64,000 bases of DNA, from the NCBI GenBank assembly GCA_936450465.1, contig OW388305.1, forward strand, positions 35,845,187 to 35,909,186, read 5' to 3'. Of the stretch, positions 10,815 through 24,791 are shown piece after piece (position 1 is the first letter of the stretch; each line of letters starts with the position of its first letter). The position numbers and the translations under genes are program-made. Under the pieces are notes generated by a model, which had not been told where the DNA came from, searched no databases, and was given only the letters and a program-made list of their open reading frames with translations. This DNA comes from Gibbula magus. Taxonomy: Eukaryota > Mollusca > Gastropoda > Trochida > Trochidae.

Positions 10815-13690
10815 CTACATGTGTACATCTGAATTCATCACATTCTTGTACCTATACCTTCTAGTATGTTGACCATCGTCCACTATATCTAAAAGTCATC
10901 AAAGTCGTGTATCTTCACCTTCTAGTATGTTGACCATCGTCCACTATATCTAAAAGTCATCAAACTCTTGTATCTTCACCTTCTACTATGTTGACCATCG
11001 TCAACTATATCTGAAGTCATCAAACTCTTGTATCTTCACCTTCTAGTATTTTGACCATCGTCCACTATATCTGAAGTCATCAACGTCTTCTGTCTTCAAT
11101 TTCCAGTATGTTGACCATCGCCCACTATATCTGAAGTCATCAACGTCTTGTATCTTCACCTTCTTATGTGTTGACCATCGTCCATTATATCTGAAGTCTT
11201 TAACGTCTTGTATCTTCACCTTCTACTATGTTGACCATCGTCCACTATATCTAAAAGTCATCAAAGTCTTGTATCGTCACCTTCTAGTATGTTGACCATC
11301 GTCAACTATATCTGAAGTCATCAAAGTCTTGTATCTTCACCTCCTATTATTGATCATAGTCCACTATATCTAACTTCATCAAAGTCTTGTATCTTCACTT
11401 TCTAGTATGTTGACCATCATCCACTATATCTGAAGTCATCAACGTCTTGTGTCTTCACTTTCTAGTATGTTGACCATCGTCCACTATATCTAAAAGGCAT
11501 CAAAGTCTTGTAAATTCATCTTCTATTATGTTGACCATCGTCAACTATATCTTAAGTCATCAACATCTTGTGTCTTCACCTTCTAGTATGTTGACCATCG
11601 TCCACTATATCTGAAGTCATCAAAGTCTTGTATCTTCACCTTCTAGTACGTTGACCATCGTCCATTATATCTGAAGTCATCAAAGTCTTGTATCTTCACC
11701 TTCTAGTATGTTGACCATCGTCCGTTATATCTGAAGTCATCAAAGTCTTGTATCTTCACCTTCTAGTATGTTGACCATCGTCCGTTATATATGAAGTCAT
11801 CAAAGGCTTGTATCTTCACCTTCTAGTATGTTGACCATCGTCCACTATATCTGAAGTCATCAAAGTCTTGTATCTTCACTTTCTAGTATGTTGACCATCA
11901 TCCACTATATCTGAAGTCATCAACGTCTTGTGTCTTCACTTTCTAGTATGTTGACCATCGTCCACTATATCTAAAAGGCATCAAAGTCTTGTAAATTCAC
12001 CTTCTATTATGTTGACCATCGTCAACTATATCTTAAGTCATCAACATCTTGTGTCTTCACCTTCTAGTATGTTGACCATCGTCCACTATATCTGAAGTCA
12101 TCAAAGTCTTGTATCTTCACCTTCTAGTATGTTGACCATCGTCCATTATATCTGAAGTCATCAAAGTCTTGTATCTTCACCTTCTAGTATGTTGACCATC
12201 GTCCACTATATCTGAAGTCATCAAAGTCTTGTATCTTCACCTTCTAGTATGTTGACCATTGTCCACTATATCTAACGTCATCAAAGTCTTGTATCTTCAC
12301 CTTCTACTATGTTGAACATTGTCCACTATATCTGAAGTCATCAAAGTCTTGTATCATCACTTTCTAGTATGTTGAACATTGTCCACTATATCTTAAAGGC
12401 ATCAAAGTCTTGTAAATTCACCTTCTATTATGTTGACCATCGTCAACTATATCTTAAGTCATCAACATCTTGTGTCTTCACCTTCTAGTATGTTGACCAT
12501 CGTCCACTATATCTGAAGTCATCAAAGTCTTGTATCTTCACCTTCTAGTATGTTGACCATCGTCCATTATATCTGAAGTCATCAAAGTCTTGTATCTTCA
12601 CCTTCTATTATTGATCATATTCCACAATATCTAACTTCATCAAAGTCTTGTACCTTCACTTTCTAGTATGTTGACCATCATCCACTATATCTGAAGTCTT
12701 CAAAGTGTTGTATCTTCACCTTCTAGTATGTTGACCATTGTCCACTATATCTAACGTCATCAAAGTCTTGTATCTTCACCTTCTACTATGTTGAACATTG
12801 TCCACTATATCTGAAGTCATCAAAGTCTTGTATCTTCACTTTCTAGTATGTTGACCATCGTCCACTATATCTAAAAGGCATCAAAGTCTTGTAAATTCAC
12901 CTTCTATTATGTTGACCATCGTCAACTATATCTTAAGTCATCAACATCTTGTGTCTTCACCTTCTAGTATGTTGACCATCGTCCACTATATCTGAAGTCA
13001 TCGAAGTCTTGTATCTTCACCTTCTAGTATGTTGACCATCGTCCACTATATCTGAAGTCATCAAAGTCTTGTATCTTCACCTTCTAGTATGTTGACCATC
13101 GTCCATTATATCTGAAGTCATCAAAGTCTTGTATCTTCACCTTCTATTATTGATCATATTCCACTATATCTAACTTCATCAAAGTCTTGTATCTTCACTT
13201 TCTAGTATGTTGACCATCATCCACTATATCTGAAGTCTTCAAAGTGTTGTATCTTCACCTTCTAGTATGTTGACCATTGTCCACTATATCTAACGTCATC
13301 AAAGTCTTGTATCTTCACTTTCTAGTATGTTGACCATCATCCACTATATCTGAAGTCTTCAAAGTGTTGTATCTTCACCTTCTAGTATGTTGACCAGTGT
13401 CCACTATATCTAACGTCATCAAAGTCTTGTATCTTCACCTTCTACTATGTTGAACATTGTCCACTATATCTGAAGTCATCAAAGTCTTGTATCATCATTT
13501 TCTAGTATTTTGAACATTGTCCACTATATCTGAAGTCATCAAAGTCTTGTATCTTCACCTCCTATTATTGATCATCGTCCATTACATCTGAATTCTCGCA
13601 TTCTTTGTTCTACAGCTTATATTTTTTTGACAATTGTGCATTGCATCCGAAGTCATCACATTCCTATTTCTACAACTTCTGAAGTAATCG
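10815..13690 (+). repeat. 60-bp minisatellite, about 48 monomers
   Basis: Tandem monomers of mostly exactly 60 bases with the core words TTGACCATCGTCCACTATAT, CTGAAGTCATCAAAGTC and TTGTATCTTCACCTTCTAG. Central monomers are about 90-98% alike by eye, while the first and last two or three are strongly diverged. Variant types recur: one with TAAAAGGCATC and GTAAATTCA, one of about 57 bases containing TATTATTGATCAT, and one with TTGAACATTG. The TAAAAGGCATC variant recurs at 11491, 11972, 12393 and 12872. Stops occur in all frames, so it is not coding. Confidence 0.97.
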
Positions 13691-13769
13691 CAGTATCGGT
13701 CACGTAAAACCCTACATGTATATAGATAGTCGATCGTGATTATATATGATATAAGGATGTTAACATGTG

Positions 13770-14220
13770 TCACTAGACATTAATGTTCAATTAGAAGCTA
13801 CATCCACTACTTGCAGTTTAAATGTAGCAACTGCAGTTCACTAGGATAACGTTAAAATAAGGTTAAATAAGTATAACTGACGGGGTCGTAAGATAAGATG
13901 TATAAGATAGCTTACACTACATTAATGTTGAACACGCTGGTAAGTTTCACAATGCATGTCTTAATCACTATCTATTGTCACTGCATCAGACTTTAACAAT
14001 GTATATAGATACGCCGACAAATGAAGACCTTTGGACGTCTGGTTTTCTGTTGGGGGATCTTCTGTCACTAGTATTTCAATGAATGGATTAAATCCTAAAT
14101 GTTTTGAATTGGAGGATCCCTTGCTCACCCTCCGTTCCAAAATATCCAACAAATGCTCAACTGTCCAATAGTTGGTGTGACACTGTTGTAGTTTTTTTAT
14201 ATTTCGTTCCATGCGAACCA
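13770..14220 (+). repeat. Composite repeat, left block, copy B
   Basis: Matches 4690-5130 in direct orientation: GGGGTCGT, TGGACGTCTG, CTGTCACTAGT, AATCCTAAATGTT and GAATTGGAGGATC. It follows the minisatellite directly, as its counterpart follows decayed monomers in copy A. The minus-strand frame 13961-14221 is not conserved and is not called. Confidence 0.75.
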
Positions 14221-14869
14221 CGTTGTTCTGTCTCTACTTTTGACGAAACTCAGTTGCGGTGTTCTGAGTACTTCTGATGATTTATCTCCACAGCAAGTTT
14301 TCATTATATACAATGTAGCTTAGAAAATGGATTTCTTCTTATTTCCTTCTCTCTTTGTATCAACAACCAATCCAATAGCACATTTGAACACTTGAAATGA
14401 AACTAATAATATCTTAAAAATTCATGGCTATTTTTCCTCCTTCAAACGTTTATTTCAGGTAAAATATTGAACCTCCCTTGTCTTTATATTATTAACAAAC
14501 AGAAAATATAAAATCTTTTAAAAGTTCCACGTGTACAAAAATTCCAGTTAGAATAATCTGAAACTAAACCTTTTTTTTTAAAAAGATGACATAAATGTTG
14601 TATGTCCAAACATAAATATGAATGTTTACGAACGAATTTGTGTTATTTCGAATATCAGCAAATTGGTTTACATTGTGGACGCAAGTTTACATGTGCATGG
14701 ATATTTAGAAGGGGAATACATATGAACACAAGATTTTTGTTATGGAAAACAACTTCTATATTGTGTAGATACATGAATCGTCAGATTATATACTCTCTGC
14801 TTCTATCATCTGAGCATATACTCCGATACGTCATGTATCTTAACAACATATAAGTTGTTGTCCAGAAAA
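14221..14869. other. Unassigned sequence within copy B
   Basis: AT-rich, with a run of T near 14570. The frame 14602-14853 shows no domain. The end (14815-14870) matches 8445-8505. Confidence 0.4.
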
Positions 14870-17800
14870 TTATGTTTTCTTAAGGAAATTAACACAGTCC
14901 GAGTTTTCTATCCTTTTCAGTTTTCAGCATTAGTCAGTAGGACCTGTTCCTGACAGCGACGCTTCAGCTCAGAGCAGGATTAAGCCAGCATTGGGTATTT
15001 ATTGATCTATTCCTTGACGCAGATTACATTGACAGTCGCAAAAGACAGAAAAGGCAACCCAGTCACGTGTGGAATTGTCAGGTTTTTGTTAAAGATTAGA
15101 GATTTTCTCTGTTTGTAATGTACAAAGAAGATAACAAAAATGATTTAGTTTGTTCACAGTGTTGTGATGAGTCCCTAAAACCACAGTCGTATGTAACACA
15201 CCTGTGATGTTATCCCCGTCTCTGAATCCGTGAAATTGAATACTGTTCTTTGAATTAGTTTCCATTTCTAAAATTTGCATCAGAAACCACCTCTGTTAGT
15301 AAAGCTCATAAGTTAATAATACTTAAATAAATAGAATCTTGAAGATTTTTCTTTACAGTATACCAAATGCTTATGGTTTTTTTGTGTCTGTTATTTTCCA
15401 AATTTTACATTAAATGTGGCATTTAAGCTCATAAGTTAATAATACTTAAATAAATAGAATCTGGAAGATTTTTTTTACAGTATACCAAATTCTTACGGTT
15501 TTTTTTTGGCTGTTATTTTCCAAATTTTACCTTAAATGTGGCATTTAAGCATTTTTAGAACAAAGGGATTCCAACAAATTCCCGATATAAACAGATGTCC
15601 AAAAGCTGAATAACTTAATATATTTAAATATGTCAGAGTTCTTTGGTGATACAAGTATATCTTGAAAGAAGCTAAGTATCAGTAAAATGCTGACCTTCAA
15701 TGGAATGCCATTACGCGAATATAAAGAGGGAAACTAGCGTTTGATGGCCTGCATCATCCTGAGATTCTACTAATGAGATCTCCAGGGTGAAAATCATGGA
15801 TTTGATTTCCGTAGAGAAACACATTATCGTGAGAACACCAGGTAATGGATTGAAAACGGTGCTGATTTTATCTCGGTTTCGCATGATCATTACTTGTCGT
15901 GTTCTTTTCAAAGAAGACAACCACATGGAAACACTGCAAACTGAATATGATATAAAAGTGTCTAATGGAGATTCCATAACATTGATAACTTAATTTGATA
16001 TAAACAATTGTTTAGGATTTTGTAACCGATATGATTAAAATGAACATTTTAAACTACAGCTTGCTTTTGAATGTCTCAAAGGATAAAAACATCGAAATAT
16101 GACTTTTAGGGAAATATGTTTACTCCTAAGCATTTATTAAAAAATGTTTGTATCCAAACAACATATAAGTATTTCATGCAGAAAGTCATGTTTTCATGAG
16201 GAAATTAACTTTCTATCCTTTCAGGTTTCAGCATTAGTCAGTAGGACCTGTTCCTGACAGTGACGCTTCAGTGCAGAGCAGGATTAAGCCAGCATTGGGT
16301 GTTGAATTGATCTGTTCCTTGACGCAGATTACGTTGACAGTCGCAAAAGACAACTCAGCCACGCTTGGGATTGTCAGTTCTTTATTAGAGATGAGAGGTT
16401 TTCGATCTGTGTACAAAGAAGATATATACAAACATGATTCAGTTTGGTCAGTCCCTAAAATCATAGATTTTTGTAAAACACCCGTGATCTTATCACAGTC
16501 ACTGAATCCGTGAAATTGATTACTATTTTCTGAATTAGTTTCCATTTCTAAAATCTGCATAAGCAACTACCTTCAGTTAGTAACGCGTATAAGTTAATTA
16601 GACACAATGATGAGTCCCTAAAACCACAGTCTTATGTAACACACCTGTGATGTTATCCCCGTCTCTGAATCCGTGAAATTGAATACTGTTCTTTGAATTA
16701 GTTTCCATTTCCAAAATTTGCATCAGAAACCACCTCTGTTAGTAAAGCTCATAAGTTAATAATACTTAAATAAATAGAATCTGGAAGATTTTTCTTTACA
16801 GTATACCAAATGCTTATGGTTTTTTTGTGTCTGTTATTTTCCAAATTTTACATTAAATGTGGCATTTAAGCTCATAAGTTAATAATACTTAAATAAATAG
16901 AATCTGGAAGATTTTTTTTACAGTATACCAAATTCTTACGGTTTTTTTGTGGCTGTTATTTTCCAAATTTTACATTAAATGTGGCATTTAAGCATTTTTA
17001 GAACAAAGGGATTCCAACAAATTCCCGATATAAACAGATGTCCAAAAGCTGAATAACTTAATATATTTAAATATGTCAGAGTTCTTTGGTGATACAAGTA
17101 TATCTTGAAAGAAGCTAAGTATCAGTAAAATGCTGACCTTCAATGGAATGCCATTACGCGAATATAAAGAGGGAAACTAGCGTTTGATGGCCTGCATCAT
17201 CCTGAGATTCTACTAATGAGATCTCCAGGGTGAAAATCATGGATTTGATTTCCGTAGAGAAACACATTATCGTGAGAACACCAGGTAATGGATTGAAAAC
17301 GGTGCTGATTTTATCTCGGTTTCGCATGATCATTACTTGTCGTGTTCTTTTCAAAGAAGACAACCACATGGAAACACTGCAAACTGAATATGATATAAAA
17401 GTGTCTAATGGAGATTCCATAACATTGATAACTTAATTTGATATAAACAATTGTTTAGGATTTTGTAACCGATATGATTAAAATGAACATTTTAAACTAC
17501 AGCTTGCTTTTGAATGTCTCAAAGGATAAAAACATCGAAATATGACTTTTAGGGAAATATGTTTACTCCTAAGCATTTATTAAAAAATGTTTGTATCCAA
17601 ACAACATATAAGTATTTCATGCAGAAAGTCATGTTTTCATGAGGAAATTAACTTTCTATCCTTTCAGGTTTCAGCATTAGTCAGTAGGACCTGTTCCTGA
17701 CAGTGACGCTTCAGTGCAGAGCAGGATTAAGCCAGCATTGGGTGTTGAATTGATCTGTTCCTTGACGCAGATTACGTTGACAGTCGCAAAAGACAACTCA

Positions 17801-20800
17801 GCCACGCTTGGGATTGTCAGTTCTTTATTAGAGATGAGAGGTTTTCGATCTGTGTACAAAGAAGATATATACAAACATGATTCAGTTTGGTCAGTCCCTA
17901 AAATCATAGATTTTTGTAAAACACCCGTGATCTTATCACAGTCACTGAATCCGTGAAATTGATTACTATTTTCTGAATTAGTTTCCATTTCTAAAATCTG
18001 CATAAGCAACTACCTTCAGTTAGTAACGCGTATAAGTTAATTAGACACAATGATGAGTCCCTAAAACCACAGTCTTATGTAACACACCTGTGATGTTATC
18101 CCCGTCTCTGAATCCGTGAAATTGAATACTGTTCTTTGAATTAGTTTCCATTTCCAAAATTTGCATCAGAAACCACCTCTGTTAGTAAAGCTCATAAGTT
18201 AATAATACTTAAATAAATAGAATCTGGAAGATTTTTCTTTACAGTATACCAAATGCTTATGGTTTTTTTGTGTCTGTTATTTTCCAAATTTTACATTAAA
18301 TGTGGCATTTAAGCTCATAAGTTAATAATACTTAAATAAATAGAATCTGGAAGATTTTTTTTACAGTATACCAAATTCTTACGGTTTTTTTGTGGCTGTT
18401 ATTTTCCAAATTTTACATTAAATGTGGCATTTAAGCATTTTTAGAACAAAGGGATTCCAACAAATTCCCGATATAAACAGATGTCCAAAAGCTGAATAAC
18501 TTAATATATTTAAATATGTCAGAGTTCTTTGGTGATACAAGTATATCTTGAAAGAAGCTAAGTATCAGTAAAATGCTGACCTTCAATGGAATGCCATTAC
18601 GCGAATATAAAGAGGGAAACTAGCGTTTGATGGCCTGCATCATCCTGAGATTCTACTAATGAGATCTCCAGGGTGAAAATCATGGATTTGATTTCCGTAG
18701 AGAAACACATTATCGTGAGAACACCAGGTAATGGATTGAAAACGGTGCTGATTTTATCTCGGTTTCGCATGATCATTACTTGTCGTGTTCTTTTCAAAGA
18801 AGACAACCACATGGAAACACTGCAAACTGAATATGATATAAAAGTGTCTAATGGAGATTCCATAACATTGATAACTTAATTTGATATAAACAATTGTTTA
18901 GGATTTTGTAACCGATATGATTAAAATGAACATTTTAAACTACAGCTTGCTTTTGAATGTCTCAAAGGATAAAAACATCGAAATATGACTTTTAGGGAAA
19001 TATGTTTACTCCTAAGCATTTATTAAAAAATGTTTGTATACAAACAACATATAAGTATTTCATGCAGAAAGTCATGTTTTCATGAGGAAATTAACTTTCT
19101 ATCCTTTCAGGTTTCAGCATTAGTCAGTAGGACCTGTTCCTGACAGTGACGCTTCAGTGCAGAGCAGGATTAAGCCAGCATTGGGTGTTGAATTGATCTG
19201 TTCCTTGACGCAGATTACGTTGACAGTCGCAAAAGACAACTCAGCCACGCTTGGGATTGTCAGTTCTTTATTAGAGATGAGAGGTTTTCGATCTGTGTAC
19301 AAAGAAGATATATACAAACATGATTCAGTTTGGTCAGTCCCTAAAATCATAGATTTTTGTAAAACACCCGTGATCTTATCACAGTCACTGAATCCGTGAA
19401 ATTGATTACTATTTTCTGAATTAGTTTCCATTTCTAAAATCTGCATAAGCAACTACCTTCAGTTAGTAACGCGTATAAGTTAATTAGACACAAATTAATA
19501 GAATAGGGTAGATTTTCCTTTAGGGTTAGACTGAATGCTACTGTCTTTTTGTGAATACGACTTTCACAAGCTTAAAAATGTATATATGTGGGTGTTTCAT
19601 AAACATTTATCATTGAAATAGTAATGCCGTATTCCTGGTCTAAATGCATAAAATGGAATGTCATTACGCGAATATAAAGAGGGAATCTAGCTTTTGTTGG
19701 CCTTCATCATCCTGAGATTCTATTAATGAGAGAATCATGGACTTGATTTCCGTAGAGAAACATATTATCGTGAGTAAATCAAGTAATGGATTGAAAACGA
19801 TGCTGATTTTATCTCGGTTTGCTATCATCATTACTGGACATGTTCTTTTCAACGACTTCGTACGCATGGAGGCACTGTAAACTGAATATATTATTGAAAT
19901 GGCTAATGGAGATTCCATCAGTGTCGTCAGTGTACTCCATATAAATACAGAATATATAGTATTAACTCTTTTAGTTATGAATTACTTGATTGTGATATAA
20001 TTCATAATAATGCTTAAACTAGAGATGTTTAACTACGAATGTCTCAAAGTAACAAACAACGAAATATTGTTTTTGATGTATTTAGATTTCTTCATGATAT
20101 CTCATTTTCGTGGGTTTTTTTCTGAACATGTGTTCATAGGAATTGCTAATGAACATGTAAAGTATATATTGTTAAAACATAATATTTCTTCATTCTATGG
20201 TAGCTGATGTCATGCAGCGATGACGACAGTGATGATCCAAGCATACATCCTCGATTGTATGGACATCTAGAGAGATCATTATTCCATTGAATTCAGTATC
20301 GTATGGTTGCAAGTCAAACAATTTTGGCAGAATCTCAACAATTTGTATGATCATTGGTTTGTCGTAATCTGCAATTTCATACTTCAATATCCAACTATAA
20401 CTTTAGACTTATATTGATAAAAACAACCTTTGTGCACGAGATATGAATAATAGTAATTGACAAATATCAATAACATAAGGTGTCAACACAAGTATATAAA
20501 ACAACATTTGTGTTATGAAAAAAAACAACAATCGTTTATTACCTCTAAGATGTAATAATCATGAACAGAACTGTTATGAATGATGTCATAATCAAGTTGT
20601 TATAATTACATGCAGACCACAACGCTTCGGTAATACGAATTAATCGAATCGACTGGTACATTTACAATTGCTTTATCTGCCGCTTTGTCTTAATACGCGA
20701 CCAGAGTTTGTATAACTCGGGTTTATAGTACCAACCACGAAACCAGACGATTATCATCAGATGGTTTTAATTATATAAGTAAGAGTATTTGAACAAGGAT

Positions 20801-22925
20801 GTTCTGAACATATGTCTGACATCTGGATGACAAGTGCCTGCTGAATATTCTACCACAACCTTACACCTTCTTCTCTGTACATCAAATAATAAACGAATAT
20901 CACTTCTGTAGAAGAAAACAAATCAAGAATGATAGTAATGCAGTTTTAAAGAAGATGCTATCGATGTTCATACAAAACTGTATATGTTTGTTATCGCTTG
21001 AAAGTTGTTTGCAAATGTCAGAGCCTTATACAGCTTATTTCAAACAGAATCCTTAAACCATTAGTTGTTCCAATTTTCGTTCCTGAGAAACGGCATTAGG
21101 ATCCAGGGATTGCTAATCAAATCCTATTCTAATCTCCGAACACAAAGGCGACTAACATGTGACAGTCCATTCTCTACATTATTTCTTCCCATGTAATATC
21201 TGTTACAATTGGACCGTATTTATCTCTTCAAGCAACATCCCATAGCGATGACAATTTTGCAACACATACAATGTATACCATCTCCGACTGAATGAACATC
21301 TGCCCAACAGAGACTGAATGGTCTTGTTAATCATCACAACCAACATTTATCCCCGAAAACGCCCTATTCGTAACTCCGGTTATGTGGGAAGAAATAACCT
21401 ATGTGAGTTGAGAACATGACATTAAGTCCAGATACTATCTCTGATGATGACAGGTCAAAAAACAATGTACACCTGAAGACATTGTAAAGAGAAAAGTTGA
21501 AATAAATAGTAGATAAGGAACATGTTGTTGAGTACATGTGTGATCAAGTGAAGTAGTAGACCATGTTTTATGATTGTCATTCTTCGATATGTCATACATA
21601 CACAGTACAGGATCAGTTCACATACCATCAGTGCAGGAATGATATGTACAGATAGAGTTAACAGATACTTGACCTCAGGTGTTGAAGCACAAGGAAAATC
21701 AATCCAGTCTTGTGTAAAAATATCCAAGCTTTTTAGTTCTTGATTTGCTCCATCTTTTAAAAACTTGATTTCCACTCGAAGTATTTTCTGAATTGGAGAT
21801 TATATGACGTTTTTGCTCTTCATCATGTAAAAATAATTTGTTTGAAATCAACTTGAAATTGGTCCCCAAATAGTCTTCCAGTCAACACAAACATCTAAAG
21901 CTTTGATACTTGGTCCCACTTCCTGCATACTTGACATGCAACATGAGTCCAGGACTTTCTCTTCAGCTTCAATTTCAATACAGGAACAGCCAGGCAAAGA
22001 CGGTGTGACATTTCAGATCATTGTTGTGATCCTAGTTTTGGTGACAATTTGAACTCTTTTGAATCTATGTAAAAATATAAAGATAATAGACAGGACATTT
22101 GATACATTTCCCCTTTTTAAACAATGTATAATGTTGAAGGTTAATTAATTAAAACAGCTTATTTAATTATAGGTTGTTTGTGTTATGTTCCTATTGACAA
22201 TGTTGTCTATGGTGTTATGCTAGCAATTCTGAGCTGAAATGATAGTGTTTCTTCCAGGCTTAAACACAATTAAATAGTTTTCTCTCAACTTGATTGAATG
22301 AAATGTTCAGTCATAGGAACATGTACTTACATCCCAATTGCATGTATCAAGTAACTATTTGACGAAGTTAGGTGTACAGTTCATTGAAAATAATTAAACT
22401 AACTTATACGTAAATCTGACGTCTGGACTATAAAGGAGAGACAGATCATGGTGTACTCAACGTCTCTCCACAGATTGAAATCAGTGGAGGGGACTGGGGC
22501 GAGTTATGTCATGCATAGTTATGTGTCAATTGACGAATTGTCTGAAACTAAATAAGTGGCATGGACACATTGGAACTGATGGGTGACAGTTTCATGTAGG
22601 ATTAGTTTTAGATTTTGCTGGATTATTGTTATTCATGAGCTTTCAATCATTAACAACTCAAAACAATTAGCCATTTACATTTTTGTTGATAGAAAGCTGC
22701 TAATAATTAAAACATACTGAATGTTTTGTTTCCAATTTGAGTTCATTATCCCCTGCAGATATGTCCGTGACATTTTTGACAAATATTTTTATAACTGACA
22801 GTGTTGCCTTTCCATCTGGTCACTTGGAGCATGACAGTTGCTCAACGTGAAAACATACATTGATTTAATGATACCAGTACTCTTACACATTGGTTCGATT
22901 AGGACAGTTACGATTTATCAAAACG
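14870..22925 (+). repeat. Composite repeat, interior and right end, copy B
   Basis: Collinear with copy C (26340-31320) and inversely with copy A (5240-8420). Blocks: 14915-15040 (GTCAGTAGGACCTGTTCC), 19650-19880, 20200-20350, 20520-20800, 21000-21100, 21330-21440, 21820-22030, 22560-22600, 22730-22790 and 22795-22925. The minus-strand frame 21455-21775 (106 codons, with hydrophobic stretches) is open here but broken by stops in copy C and unrecognisable in copy A. It is a candidate remnant only. A locally triplicated portion is described separately. Confidence 0.75.
15165..19493 (+). repeat. Three-copy tandem array, 1443-bp unit
   Basis: Units 15165-16607, 16608-18050 and 18051-19493 are each exactly 1443 bp and nearly identical. 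Each starts TGATGAGTCCCTAAAACC and ends GTTAATTAGACACAA. Units 2 and 3 differ very little (for example C to A near 19039). Unit 1 differs from them mainly in its first 400 bases (near 15189, 15272, 15344, 15505, 15530). Each unit holds an internal 122-bp direct duplication (15302-15423 and 15424-15545 in unit 1), and its two ends are themselves diverged copies of each other. Frames of 88, 68, 110 and 80 codons repeat in every unit but overlap one another on opposite strands. Confidence 0.97.
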
Positions 22926-22999
22926 ACATTAAATAACTTTTTTTGTACGATATTTGATTAGTGTTATGTTTCAATGTAAACACCAAGTAAAGATTAATA

Positions 23000-23814
23000 C
23001 ATTTTGAACACCTCTAGTGTTACGCATATTCTGATTAAGATGAATATAACAGAATAACAGTATTATGGACCTTGTATTGGTCACATTTCGACAAGTAACA
23101 GTTTATGATTGTATCTGGCCCAAAACAGTTCTAATGTTTTCACAGTTGTAAAGAGAACATGTATAAGTTGGATATACTTACTACATCAAATAATATCAAC
23201 TTAAGAGAATCACTTTTATATTAGGTGAAGAATGATATAGGCATGACCTTTCCATTACACAAATGGACTCACTATATTATCGAGACTGTGCCTATGCCCG
23301 TATCATATAAGGTAAGATAAGGTAAGATAAGATATGTTAAGATATTTGCACAGAAAACACCCGTTTGGGTTGTGAACATAGCACACATTAGCAATATATA
23401 GAGAGATACATACAATTATACAGATACATAGATATCACGTGAAAAGCAATAACACACATTGAACAGGAGAGCAAACCATTGAGACCTAATCTTTTTACTA
23501 TTTACTAATTTAGAGATTCAACAGGCATAGTGACTCACAGAGATACTAATAGCTAGGTTTTTCCCCTTGACATCCCAAAGATGCTGTTGGTTCTATGGGC
23601 ATGTCAAGGTAAAGTGCTCCTCGTTCTCTATCACATTTAAGCTGCATTGCTTACAAAGCTGTATACACTGTGGTTTTGGTATATATCTTCCTGTCGAACT
23701 CAAGCTGATGAACACTAAGTCTTAACTTAGTTAATAGTTTTTGATGTGCATTGTTTTAATTATTGAAAGGTAGTTTTTAATCCATTCGCGTTTTCAAAAA
23801 GGTGTAGTTTCGGT
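23000..23814. other. AT-rich spacer with a short GATAAG-type simple repeat
   Basis: A short GGTAAGATAA tandem lies at 23310-23342. Nothing else is recognised. Confidence 0.4.
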
Positions 23815-23980
23815 AAACTTTTCCCCGCAAGGCATAAATTGTGCAATTCTCCATTGCTGGTACATTTAAGCCTTGCAGCATTTCCCTAGCATCCCTCTGC
23901 TAGCTACAGCATTAAACTGAGATGCGGCAAGGCTTAAATGTGGTTGTCTGGCGTAATTATGCCTTGCATTGGAAAAATTT
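23815..23980. repeat. Imperfect foldback, about 165 bp
   Basis: The outer arms contain GCAAGGCATAAATT and its near-reverse AATTATGCCTTGC. The inner arms contain ACATTTAAGCCTTGC and GCAAGGCTTAAATGT, which are exact reverse complements. This is probably a MITE remnant. Confidence 0.75.
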
Positions 23981-24242
23981 CCTCTCTCATGCGGGAGTTG
24001 CTAAATATCCTTGAGGTATACTCCTGTAAATTGTTTTCATATATGATATAGAATGAAAGTTTAATGGAAAAAAATTATACACATATATATATTTATGATC
24101 ATACAGATTTCACTTGTAAATCTGTAAAACAGTTCTATTACATTTGTAAAACGACAATGTACAAGTTTGACATGCTTACATCAAATAATGTCAACTTAAG
24201 AGAACATCTTTTATATTAAGTAGCTATATATAGGGATACGGT

Positions 24243-24342
24243 TGAAATAATGACCGCAGACCGAGTGAATATCTGTGATAACCATCGAGCGGTACGCGAG
24301 ATGTTTATCACAGATATTCACGAGGTCGAGGTCATTATTTCA
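24243..24342. repeat. Hairpin with 45-bp arms
   Basis: TGAAATAATGACC at the left and GGTCATTATTTCA at the right are exact reverse complements, and the arms continue through GTGAATATCTGTGATAA and TTATCACAGATATTCAC. The loop is about 10 bases (near ATCGAGCGGTACGCGAG). This is a foldback of MITE type. Confidence 0.9.
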
Positions 24343-24791
24343 CATACACCACATGGTTATGATTGACAAAGTGACAAGTCGTTTTTGTTTTCATTAATTT
24401 AAATACGAAATTGTTACTTTAATCGAACGTTTTGAAATAGTTGTAATGTTGTAATGCTTGAGTGAATTCTACTCTAAACATTGCTTCAACATCACGTGTA
24501 CACTTCGCGAAATTCACGTGCAAATCGAGTCGTGTACATTCATTCCTAGCAAGTAACCAACTGTTTATTTTCGTTTTTACTACAGAAACTACGTCACCTT
24601 TTCTTTGAATATATATGCAATAAAGATGATTTAAAAACAAATAAAACAAACATTTATAAGATTGTTTTTGACAACATATTATTCTGTTTTAACAAGCCAT
24701 TCAGTCCATGACCAACTATCTACTGCATGGCGTAAGCGAACACCGTGGCTGCACGGACGTTGTTCATTGCATCTTGTGATGCACGGACATC

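Noticed and set aside
10815..13690. CRISPR-like array
   Set aside because: Monomers are contiguous 60-bp tandem repeats with no unique spacers, and the DNA is eukaryotic.
16234..16566. 110-codon frame repeated in each 1443-bp unit as a gene
   Set aside because: The related blocks at 14915, 8268 and 26360 contain stops or gaps in this frame, and the opposite strand is equally open.
21455..21775. 106-codon minus-strand frame with hydrophobic segments
   Set aside because: The counterpart in copy C has stops, and copy A does not align in this frame; probably not a membrane protein.
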